NCBI GenBank assembly: GCA_958496175.1
Contig: OY292276.1
Location: 61,579,080-61,643,079, forward strand
From: Sisyra terminalis
Lineage: Eukaryota > Arthropoda > Insecta > Neuroptera > Sisyridae
Direction: 5' to 3'
Length of the DNA stretch: 64,000 nt
In this document: positions 55,901 to 64,000 of the stretch, in pieces
How the letters are laid out: the number at the start of each line of letters is the position of its first letter
Numbering within the stretch: position 1 is the first letter of the stretch
Translations under genes and position numbers: made by a program
The notes under the pieces: model-generated
The model's database searches: none
Told to the model about the DNA's origin: nothing
The model's input: the letters and a program-made list of their open reading frames with translations, nothing else

Positions 55901-58900
55901 TTTTTCGAAGTGTTGCACCAATTTTTTTTCACAAAATTTCAATTAAAAATAGGCCACACGTAGGAGCCAAACATATAATTATTTTCATAATTGTGAGTCT
56001 AAGGAAACATAAAAAAATAATTTTTTATTGTTTTTTTTTTTGTTTTTCTATAATTACTCTTAAGATGATTACTTTCAAGAGCAAAATAATTAATCCCAAA
56101 AAAAAAAAACAACTAGTGTTCAATTTTTATTAAAATAAGAAAAAAATAAAAAATTATCGTCACTGCTATAATTTATTACAATGGAATATTATGAACCTAA
56201 AATAATTTAGTTAGTATCTCATAGTACGCAGAATTCTGAATAATTATTGTTCATATGAAAAATAAAAAATAAAAGCTGTTGCATGAGAACAATATCCCAC
56301 TGTAAAGTTTCTATTGGAGAATCACTGGAATAACGGAAAATATTGTTGCAATATTTACCATTCGAAATATAATCATTGTATATTCGACCGTCTTTGCTAT
56401 TTATACATATGTTTTGATTTTACTACTACCCTAATAATATTAGATGCTTATTTTGGACATTGTTTTAAAATAATATTTGATAGTTCATTTATTTGCCCAC
56501 TTTAGGTAGAACCTGTAAAAATTTTGGTATGAGCCAGTGAATAATATCCTAAGCTAAACAAAGAAAACCAAGTAATTCAGATACCGTCAATATGTACGCA
56601 GAAATAATTTGAGACGAAATATTTTAACATAAATTTCGACATAGGTTCCTATTTGGGGGCCAACGCGCCATGTGGATCCAGCTGGACCCTTTAAATCCAT
56701 ATTTTGCCTATACGTTTAAATTTAAATGTTCATAAGTTCTTAAGATAAAGTCAGTTTATTTCAATGCGATTATTTATATTTGGGAATGCAGTTTTAAGTT
56801 AATAATCATTCAATTATCGAAGCAAACATATCAACGAAATTAAGAATATAACTTCTATAGGCATTTACTTGTATTTTTCGTCTATAGAGTATAAAATTTA
56901 ATAATATTTTTACAAACATATCAAACTTCATTTAGCTTATAGTCTAGGATCCCACTGCAGAACAGTGTAGTGATCGAGTGCATGCTAAAAACCTAATTTG
57001 TACGCATATTTATCATCAGGAGAATAAATATCTACTAGGTTGCCTATCAAAATAAGGTCGCTAGTATTTTTAATTAAATTATTTTGAATTGATTTTTCGC
57101 AAAAATTTAATTGATTTGTTTTTAAAATAAAATATCGGTCCACTTCACGGCAATGTATATAAAGACTTTGAAAAGTCAGGGTTGCCGTTGCGCACTTGGT
57201 CGCACCTCTTCGCAGCCAGGTGTAAACAGGTATGAATTAGGGGCCTTTTTACGTTCATAACGTACATTTACGATTTATATATCAAATTAAAGCTAATTTT
57301 TTCTCATTATTATGATATACGGTTGCCTAATTAAATCTGGCCGCAAATAAGGGTTGCTGGCTGCTAAAAATGGTAAAAATATTAAAAATAGAGTGAAAGA
57401 GAGCTAGCGCATAACTTTTCTGTTTTCTTCAGTACTTCCTTAAACATAATATTTGTTTTATGCGCCAAACGATGCCATTTGAAAACAATTGTTGTATTTG
57501 TGAATATTGGCCAAGAAATTTTTAGAATCATTTCCTATCGCATTAACTAATGAACGTAAGGGATCTAGTGGTAGGACCAATTGTTGCAATTTTACTTTTC
57601 CACCACCACAATATAACCCAGTAGATTCACCCTTGTATTTAAACGCCTTACAATATTGACAAATGATTATCATTTCCCCAATTGTTGCAGATTACAATAA
57701 ATATCAAGTAAAATATGTAAATATAAGTAAATTATAGTATTTTTGTAAAATTTGTGGTCAAATATTTTTTGGTGTCGGCGCCTACTTTGCCTATTTGGCC
57801 TGTTTGACAGGAATTAACAATTTGTAGGGGGAAAAAATGTTGTTTTTACTACTTTTCTTACAATTTCTTCCGGTTTTCTTACCTTTTAAACCTTCCTTTG
57901 TCTTCTACAAATATAGGTAACACAGGTTTTTTGTTGCCTGGTAGGGGAAACCAATCATGAAATGCTCGATCTTAGTGTTTTTTTTAACAAATTTGAAGAA
58001 ATACAAACTTAAAGTTGGTCCCTCATTTTTAAATACGATCAAATAAGCATAACTTCTCAACATAACACCGTTTTTAATAGATACTCTTACAATTACGTTA
58101 AGTTTTAGTTGGGTGTGTAGGCAAACCTTTATACTTAAATGTACCGCGGTTTGCATATACAAAAACACTAATTTCCGAGTACAGTAAAATAGGGAATCAA
58201 TTTCAATTATTTCGATTTTATTTGAGCAATTAAATTATTTCAGTTTATCATATACTGAAGGGAGGCTAATATATTGTATATATATCCTTTATTATTTTAT
58301 GGTTTCAACCAAATGTACCACACTAAAACTTCTATTCGTTCAAATTGACGATTTTGTGGCGCAGAATTTGTTTATATATATATATCTCTGTTTAAGAAAT
58401 TGAAATTTATTTGATCTACGTTTTTTTCTTTTTTAGGACAAGCATTACTTATGTGTGTTGGCGTCGGATACACCTGATCAAAATTTGACGCAATATTTTC
58501 CGCTGTGCAACGATTTCATTCATGGAGCTCGTCTACGTGAAGGAAATGTTCTCATTCATTGGTAATTTTATTATGAATATCTTCGCCGTTATTGCCTTCT
58601 TTTTTTTTTTTTGTTATTTCACACTCTAATTTGGTTTATGTTTTCATACCTACATACATGCACAATGTATTACGATGGTTTTGCTTTTATCGTAATATCC
58701 CACATATATGTGTGTTATAAATGCAAGAATAAAATATGCATTTGGGAGAGTGCATTTTATGTGGACGTGAAAATTGCGACAAGCGAGAGAATAGCACGGC
58801 AATTTGCTTTAATATTTAATGGCAATTTAAAAGTAAATTTACATTGGAGAAACATAACGTTTTTCAAACTTTTATTATGTGAATATTAAATCGCTGACGA

Positions 58901-61900
58901 ATGGAACAAACAATATGGTCGTTGGGGAGCACTTACTATTGTAGATACTTGTGGAGGATTTGAATATAGAAATATTTGGATAAGTGATTTCTATGCAAAA
59001 CTTTTGCACTTATTGTTTTTATAAAAATATATGAATATGTATATTAGACTGGGCCAAAAAAATCAACTATTTTTTTTTTTTGAAGAGTCTATCAAAAATA
59101 TTGTTCAAGGTGACCCAAAAAAAATATCGGGAAGGTTTGAGTCCTTAATATTAATATTTAAGAATTCTATCATCTCTAATTTCGATTTTTTATTTGTGCT
59201 TTCATTTTTGCGTCAATGCTGTCGACACTATCCAGGTAAAAAAATTCATCTGCACATATATTTATAGAAAATTAAATTTCCTAAAAAAAAGGTATCTTCG
59301 AAAATTTTTGCCAGACACGCCGTTTCCGAATAATCAAGCTTCAGACATTGATATAATTTTTAGATTTATCTTGTTTATTTTGGAATTTTGTAACTAACAA
59401 ACAAATAAATATATAGAAATGAACAATATAGATTCTTTAAGGGAATTTAATGCTCTACAAAAAAGGTCTTTTAACGTTTTTATATATAATCACTTTTTCA
59501 AAAGTTATTCACAATTAAAGTTGGAGGAGAAATTAAATTATTGTTTTTTTCGTTGTTGAACCAATTTTTTTTTCATTCGATGGGACAAATTGATATTTTA
59601 CAGGATCGAAAATCATAATTTTATCAATCTTATTGCTTGAAATATTTAAATTTCATAATATACCCAAACCTATTCTCGTTTAACAGCTTTTTATTACACG
59701 AAAACGATGATTAACTGTCTTAAAATAATTTAATTTTTCCCTCAACTTTAATTGTGAATAACTTTTGAAAAAGTGATTTTATATAAAAACATTAAGAGAC
59801 CTTTTTTGTAGAGCATTAAATTCCCTTTCAGAATCTATATTGATCATTTCTATATAGTTATTTGTTCGTTAGTTACAAAATTCCAAAATAAACAAGATAA
59901 ATCTAAAAATCATATCAATGTTTAAAGTTTGATTTTTTGGAAACGGTGTGTCTGGCAAAAATTTTCAAAGAGACTTTTTTTGTAGGGAATTTAATTTTCT
60001 AGAAATATATGTACAGATGAATTTTTTTACATTGATAGTTTGACAGCATTGACGCAAAACTTAAAGCACAAATGAAAAATCGAAATTAAAGATGATAGAC
60101 CTCTTAATATTAATATTAAGGACTCAAACCTTTTCAATATTTTTTTTTGTCACCTTGAACACTATTTAGATATACATTTCAAAAATAAAAATAGTATTTT
60201 TTTTGGCCCAGTCTAATAAACATAAATTTAAACAGAAGTTAAAACAAAAATATTTGTAAAATATTTGTAAATAAAATATTTGTAAATATTTGTGGGCAAT
60301 ACGTCACGAAATATTTTTGTTTGAACTTCTGTTCAAATTTATGTTTATGGTTTATTATTATATTAAATTATACTACATAAATTGGACCGCAATATATTCT
60401 ATATATTGTATACACTGTATAACTGTTCAAAATCAGCGAAAAAATCTTTTTTGATTCCTTTTATCGTTTTATTGTTAAATCTTAGGTCATTTAAAGTTAC
60501 GACTTAACTTATGACAGTCACCACAATTGATAATTATGTGATATTATGGCATTCAGGTATTACCATGAATAGTTTAACACATTTTATTTTTGAAGTTATT
60601 ATTTCATATATTTTATTTGGCATAGTTTACACCGGTACAATTTTTCAACGTATCATTCTTCATTTTATTTTCAATTCACTTCGCGAATAAATCGATCAAA
60701 ATTAAATATTTTTAATATTATTTAATTTTAAATTTTCGCGGGCGCTTTTTCAAACTATATTCATATTCATTCTCTTTGTCATTTTTGCCTATCTTTGTTT
60801 TAATTGTTTCCAATGCACATGCGTACTAGTAAGTAAATGAGGTTTACTAATGACTTTGACGTCAATTAAAGTCTACTATTATGCATTATTTTTTTAGGTT
60901 TTTTTGGAAAAACTATAAAGAAAGTTATATTTCTGCCACTGTAATATTGCATTTTTAAGTGTTCTAAAGATTTAAATACTAATTTTATATACCTACAATT
61001 TTTTTTGAAAAAAGCCCTTATATGTCAAAATTATCACCAGGAGAAGTTGAGGAAGATGCCGTTGGGCATCGGTTGGAAAATAAATTCAATTGTTGGATTT
61101 TTTTTCTTTTGATTGCCGTGGAATTAAATCCGTAGTAGAAATGTTATGAAAATTTTGATATACTGTTGTTTTTAATTAATTCTATCAAAGTAAATTGTCT
61201 GCCCATTATAAGTAAATGAGGTTTACTAATGACTTTGAGGTCAATTTAAGTCTACTATTATGCATTTTTTTTAGGTTTTTTGGAAAAAATTTAAAGAAAA
61301 TTACATTTTCGCCACCGTAATATTGCATTTTTAAGTGTTCTGAACATTTAAATACTAATTTTATGTACCTACCCTTTTTTTTTTTGAGAAAAGCCCTTAC
61401 ATGTCAAAATTATCACCAGAAGAAGTAGAAGATGATGCCGTTGGGCATCGGCTGGAAAATTAAGTCAATTGTTGGATTTTTTTCTGTTAATTGCTGTGGA
61501 ATTAAATCCGTAGTAGAAATGCTATGAAAATTTTGATATACTGTTGTTTGTAATTAATTCTATCAAAGTAAATTGCCTGTCCATTGTCGCGAAATGGGTG
61601 GGAAGATTTTGATTTAATTTTGGTGGTCAGACAAATAGGACACACCCTGATGGTCGGGGTTGTTAACGTATAGCGTGCATGACAATGTCCAATTTATTTT
61701 AATGAGAGACATGTAATTAATATTTATGGAGTTATGGAATGAAAATTTATTTTTCCTTTTTTTTTTTGTTGTAGTTTGGCGGGAATGTCACGTAGCGTCA
61801 CCGTGGCTGTGGCTTATATTATGTCGGTGACGACGTTGTCGTGGAAGGAGGCGTTGAAGGTGGTGCGCGCGGGACGTGCGGTGGCTAATCCGAATTTGGG

Positions 61901-62568
61901 ATTTCAACGGCAACTGCAGGAGTTTGAGGCGACCAAGTTGTTTGAGGAGCGGCGTCGTTTGAAGGAGCGTTTTCCTAGTTTGGCGATTTATGCCCACGAT
62001 GAGGAGCAGTGTGCGATGATGTTGGACTCGTACGAGCGGCAGTTGTTGTCGAAGGACATATGCGAGGGCCGGTGCACCCTCGGCCAACAGTGTCCGACGG
62101 GAATGTGTCGCGGTCGCAGTCGCGCCCCGACGACGCCGTCCTCGTCGCAGTCGCAACGACGCCGCCGTCGCAACAGTAGCCAGCAACGCGACGCCTCCAT
62201 CGAGCTCCGTCGCAGTCCCAGCGTCGTGTCCGTGAATCGACCCAGGTATTTCGAATGCGACGATTATTTTGCATGCCCGTATTCGACCGCTTCACCATCA
62301 CCACCACCACCACCATCCTATATGCCATCTTCATCATCATCATCCCCATACATTTACGGTCGCTCCACCTCCTTCTAGGTCGAGTCCTGCCGGCCTCCAC
62401 TCGTACACGGGCTCGGCGCCGCCGTCGCGCTCCACGTCCCGCGTCGAACTCTCGATGGCCGGGTGCTCGGCCCCATGTACGCCCCAACCTAGTCCGCCAG
62501 TTTCACCGCAACATTTGCCGCGACGAAGTGCGTCCCTACAACGAAAAAGTGCCACATTCACCACGTAG
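46992..62568 (+). CDS. DUSP15/22: DUSP15/22-type dual-specificity phosphatase
   Basis: Five coding exons (46992-47012, 52621-52737, 58437-58561, 61775-62245, 62379-62568) join in phase to 307 residues; introns are 5.6, 5.7, 3.2 kb and 133 bp. Exon 1 encodes only MGNGMNK, an N-myristoylation signal identical to vertebrate DUSP22. VLTGLYVGNYRDSKDAAQLD, ITHIVAIHDTARR, then LASDTPDQNL (general acid Asp57) follow. The P-loop HCLAGMSRS is split by a phase-2 intron and holds Cys88 and Arg94; SWKEALKVVRAGRAVANPN then closes the catalytic domain. Asp57 and Cys88 have the same numbers as in DUSP22. After residue 150 an insect-type extension, rich in Ser, Pro and Arg, replaces the short vertebrate tail. 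The enzyme dephosphorylates Tyr/Ser/Thr at membranes and tunes JNK-type signalling in known homologues. Confidence 0.95.
47894..47968 (+). CDS. Candidate alternative first exon of the DUSP gene
   Basis: Twenty-five codons from the first ATG of an open segment (begins MNLHFFDLDGERVP) end ...DYGMSK directly before a GTATGT donor. The junction is phase 0, like exon 1, so it would splice to VLTGLYVGN in exon 2. The last four residues GMSK mimic GMNK of the canonical exon. The codons are GC-richer than the intron. The product would lack Gly2 and hence myristoylation. This is inferred from sequence only, with no transcript evidence. Confidence 0.55.
48740..49300 (+). pseudogene. Degenerate non-LTR RT fragment in DUSP intron 1
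   Basis: Broken plus-strand frames give PYKDRPINLLPRISKLFE (48845-48890), then KWNIKINKSKSVQVTFTL and STTLKYLGAYLEKRFTRTYH (49095-49265). These are the fingers and thumb motifs of Jockey-type RTs. The catalytic core between them is unrecognisable or deleted. Many stops. Confidence 0.7.
49800..50267. repeat. Foldback element family B, copy 6
   Basis: Full copy beginning CGCTGACTGAACAGTTATAC and ending TATATTGTATACACA. It ends exactly where the palindrome 50268-51085 starts. Confidence 0.85.
50268..51085. repeat. Palindromic element, P family (818 bp)
   Basis: The left end AGGGTGATTTTTTTTTTGAC is mirrored by GTCAAAAAAAAAAAATCACT at the right. The arms mirror through TGGTCCCATCGTGAAATTTT, CTCGACCAAGACGTGT and GAGGTAGTACGGGCCACTGA; the centre is near 50680. 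Shares ATTAAACGCTCTACAAAA with the other palindromes. It lies between two family B foldback copies in DUSP intron 1. Confidence 0.88.
51086..51549. repeat. Foldback element family B, copy 7
   Basis: Starts at AACATAAATTTGAACAGAAG, so the outer part of its left arm is missing, and ends TATATTGTATACACAAC. The loop (51225-51330) is unusually long and carries its own inverted TGTGAATCATCACAA pieces. Confidence 0.85.
51550..52620. other. DUSP intron 1, distal part
   Basis: No repeat or gene recognised. The last bases TTGTCGACAG form the acceptor of exon 2. Confidence 0.45.
52900..53365 (+). repeat. Tandem repeat, two units of about 240 bp
   Basis: 52905-53110 and 53146-53360 share TGTTAGATGTGTATGCAACC, ATATTGCTCGATAGGGAATA and the terminal TTACGTTTTTT/ATTTCCAT segment. 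A more diverged related piece lies at 58105-58200. It ends where the Helitron-like repeat begins (53373). Confidence 0.75.
53384..53630. mobile_element. hAT element, 247 bp, perfect 8-bp duplication
   Basis: Ends CAGGCCCTGCTCTAG and GCGGGGGCTG. The flanking gctgaacc at 53376-53383 and 53631-53638 is a perfect 8-bp target duplication. The other copy of the host repeat reads gctgaatcc at 22974-22982 without insertion. Confidence 0.88.
53813..53965. mobile_element. MULE-like MITE, copy 4
   Basis: 153 bp, ends CAAGGTTTGTAAATTACACA and TATTTTGTAAACCTTG. The 9-bp duplications cactgtacg / cactttacg (53804-53812, 53966-53974) match at 8 of 9. The host repeat copy at about 23136-23150 has a single cactgtacg followed by atcataac, which is the empty site. 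Confidence 0.92.
55411..56690 (+). mobile_element. Non-autonomous TIR transposon, complete copy (1280 bp)
   Basis: Terminal inverted repeats start AAGGGTC and extend over 70 bp with few mismatches, including GGATCCACATG, GTTGGCCCCCAAATAGG and ACCTATGTCGAAATTTATG. A TA dinucleotide flanks each end, consistent with a TA target. The interior has paired TGTTGCACCA motifs near 55835 and 55912 and no transposase. A second, inverted copy occupies the first 1150 bp of the window. The uninterrupted host repeat at about 24605 gives the empty site. Confidence 0.8.
56941..58436. other. DUSP intron 2, distal part
   Basis: 57120-57360 and 57470-57640 are mildly GC-richer but have no supported coding frame or domain. 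58105-58200 is a diverged relative of the tandem repeat at 52900-53365. It ends at the TTTTTTAG acceptor of exon 3. Confidence 0.4.
58562..59041. other. DUSP intron 3, proximal part
   Basis: Unique sequence. 58640-58870 is less AT-rich and has an open frame without recognisable domain; I do not call it a gene. Confidence 0.35.
59042..60218. repeat. Palindromic element, P family (1177 bp)
   Basis: The ends TATTAGACTGGGCCAAAAAA and TTGGCCCAGTCTAATA are exact inverses. The arms mirror through TTCAAGGTGACC/GGTCACCTTGAA-type sequence, TCTGGCAAAAATTTTC, and AATTTAATGCTCTACAAAAA. The centre lies near 59600-59640. No coding content. The left side is host intron, and the right side is immediately foldback family B sequence. 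Confidence 0.88.
60219..60457. repeat. Foldback element family B, copy 8 (internally deleted)
   Basis: AACATAAATTTAAACAGAAG begins directly after the palindrome. Most of the centre is missing, and the copy ends TATATTGTATACACTGTATAACTG then CAGCGAAAAAATC. Confidence 0.82.
60826..61585 (+). repeat. Tandem duplication, two units of about 380 bp
   Basis: Units 60826-61205 and 61206-61585 share AAGTAAATGAGGTTTACTAA, TAATATTGCATTTTTAAGTG, GATGCCGTTGGGCATCGG and ATTAAATCCGTAGTAGAAAT. An inverted, partial relative is at 63071-63236, and 63700-64000 is related to the sequence just before unit 1 (60655-60815). DUSP exons 4 and 5 therefore sit between copies of one repeat. Confidence 0.8.
61775..62378 (+). 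CDS. DUSP exon 4 with read-through (alternative C-terminus)
   Basis: If the GT at 62246 is not used, the frame continues past RPR for 44 codons (YFECDDYFACPYS..., Ser/Pro-rich, ending GRSTSF) to a stop at 62376-62378, giving a 288-residue protein. If spliced to 62379, the protein gains 62 different residues and ends KSATFTT. Both products are coherent; which is used is unknown. Confidence 0.55.
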
Positions 62569-63070
62569 CATTCGGTGCAGTCGGCCCACGCTGTCTTATA
62601 CGAGGAGTCCACTTGACGTCTTCATCCCATCTCAATTCTACGCCTGCAACTATATAACTATATTGTATCTGAAAACTTTTTCACCTAATGAATTGTGGAA
62701 ACATATTGCCCACTCTCTTTTAAGAATCATAATATATGTTGACTTTGGTCGCGAGACAAATATACTTTGGGCAATTCGTCCCCACCGGCTGCTACGCAAA
62801 GCTCAATCGATGGAAAAATTTAAATGTCGAGCTCAAAAACATGAAATTGCTCAATGATCTAATTGTTTTATATGAACGATTGGATTAAAAGGGAATGCTT
62901 ATCTTTTAGATATTACTTTAAAATTCAAGTCGAAACGATATTGTCAATATTGCCCAGAGTATAGCGCGATTTGCCACGTGCGTCAATGAAGAGTAAAACC
63001 GCAATATTTGTGATGGTAATTTTGTCATATCGCGGCCTTTCTCAAAAAAAAATCGTAGGCCCATAAAATT
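62569..63070 (+). other. DUSP 3' UTR and downstream
   Basis: GC content falls gradually from 62650 onward, consistent with a 3' UTR. No clear AATAAA was placed before 62900. Open frames here are extensions of overlapping frames in the last exon. Confidence 0.4.
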
Positions 63071-64000
63071 AGTCTTAAAATGTTCAGAACACTTAAAAAT
63101 GCAATATTCCGGTGGCGGAAATGTAACTTCTATTACAGTTTCTCCAAAATAAAGCCAAAAAAAATGCATTATAATAAACTTTAATAGACGCCAGAGTAAT
63201 TATTAAACTCATTTACTTTCAAGTACGCATGTGCATTAGAACAAGCCGATAGAGCAGATATCTATTTGAAGCAAATTTGAAAAAGCCCGGCAATATCGAT
63301 ATGAAACTGTTAATTGAGAAATATTGAAAATTTGGTTGTTTTTGATTCTTGTTGGTTTGATTTTGATTCGATTTTCGCAAATAAATTGCGCCGCAATGGT
63401 TATGATCCACGTTGTCTTGGTTGATCCAGGAGAATACCCGAAAATCGTTATATTTTTCATTATAAAAGGATTGCTATAATGGAACTTTTAACGAATTAAA
63501 AATTAAATCTGGCGTAAAACAAAACTCGTGTTTAGTCTCGCAACGCAATATTATTGGTCTACCTTAAATTACCTAAGATTTAACAATAAAAAGATAAAAA
63601 AAACTAATTTTAATTACTAAATATTTTTTTCAACTATTAAATTTTTATTAGTAATTTATATACAAATAATTATATGACAACGTCCCATTTTCTATTCCGG
63701 TTTTAATTCAATTCGCGAATAAATTGGCCCTCATAAAATTTAGCACTAAAAGAGAAATTAGAAGATATGTTCGAGGTGAATTAACAAACCAAATATCGAA
63801 TAAATTCGCGAATTGATTTAAAACACCATACAGTAACGTTAATATATTTGTACCATAAAATTATGTAACATGTTGGTCATTACTTCGTATCAGATATTTT
63901 ACTGTAATTTGGTTAACTTTTATTTCCCCGGGCGCTTTGTCAAATTAAATTCATATTTGTTCTCTTTGTCATTTTTGCATCTCTTTGTTTTTATTGCACA
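63071..64000. repeat. Inverted and direct relatives of the 60.6-61.6 kb repeats
   Basis: 63071-63236 is the reverse complement of part of the tandem unit (AATGTTCAGAACACTTAAAA, GTACGCATGTGCATT). 63700-64000 resembles 60655-60815 in direct orientation (TTCGCGAATAAAT, GGGCGCTTTGTCAAA, TTCTCTTTGTCATTTTTGC). The part between (63237-63700) shows nothing recognisable. The window ends inside the repeat. Confidence 0.65.

Larger units (their letters stand above)
53373..56940 (-). mobile_element. Helitron-like long repeat, copy 2, with three nested insertions
   Basis: Same family and orientation as 22971-25390. The 3' end on the minus strand is GGTTCAGCTAG, with a GGCAG...CTGCC hairpin upstream. It is interrupted by a hAT element (53384-53630), a MULE-like MITE (53813-53965) and a 1.28-kb TIR element (55411-56690). 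Each is absent from copy 1, which therefore shows the empty sites. It lies in DUSP intron 2. Confidence 0.78.

Noticed and set aside
61975..62487. Long Arg-rich minus-strand and other-frame open frames over DUSP exons 4-5
   Set aside because: Shadows of a GC-rich, Ser/Arg/Pro-coding exon; the plus-strand frame has the phosphatase domain and fitting splice sites.

Overview
This is an AT-rich (roughly two-thirds A+T by eye) animal nuclear window, almost certainly from an insect. The genes are split by many very short introns (52-85 bp, GT...AG), the coding exons are clearly GC-richer than their surroundings, and the proteins match insect and animal families. Short introns plus abundant Helitron, Tc1, hAT and foldback debris would suit a beetle, but the order is an inference only. 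No rRNA, tRNA, CRISPR array or prokaryotic-style operon was seen.

Seven protein-coding genes can be reconstructed exon by exon with consistent splice phases. (1) 2831-4040, minus: a secreted S1-family serine protease homologue with a broken catalytic triad and a basic C-terminal tail. (2) 20686-21861, minus: palmitoyl-protein thioesterase 1, triad intact. (3) and (4) 27970-28863 and 31714-32549, minus: tandem methionine sulfoxide reductase A paralogues with identical exon structure. (5) 37415-43367, minus: a PPP1R16/TIMAP/MYPT3-type myosin phosphatase targeting subunit with RVxF, ankyrin repeats and a C-terminal CaaX box. (6) 44139-44630, plus: TMEM42, head-to-head with (5). (7) 46992-62568, plus: a DUSP15/22-type dual-specificity phosphatase with a 21-nt first coding exon encoding a myristoylation signal, a candidate alternative first exon, and two possible C-termini.

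Layout: 1-2.2 kb, transposon debris. 2.8-4.0 kb, protease homologue. 4.7-7.4 kb, two degenerate LINE fragments. 7.4-20.6 kb, gene-poor, holding two GC-richer unique islands, a pair of inverted Helitrons, hAT, Tc1 and foldback elements. 20.7-21.9 kb, PPT1. 22.6-27.3 kb, repeats. 28-33 kb, MsrA pair separated by MITEs. 34-37 kb, foldback elements. 37.4-43.4 kb, PPP1R16, with four transposon remnants in its 3.5-kb intron. 44.1-44.6 kb, TMEM42. 47-62.6 kb, the phosphatase, whose first and third introns (5.6, 5.7 and 3.2 kb are its three large introns) are packed with nested elements.

The genes are not an obvious functional cluster. Two are linked to thiol or lipid repair and turnover (MsrA, PPT1), and two to phosphatase signalling anchored at membranes by lipid groups (PPP1R16 CaaX, DUSP myristoyl). 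The most unusual content is the repeat fraction. It includes a MITE with 9-bp target duplications in four of four copies; paired filled and empty insertion sites inside two copies of one Helitron-like repeat; a superfamily of whole-element palindromes sharing one internal motif; and palindromes found twice at the same junction of another element, which suggests mobilised composites.
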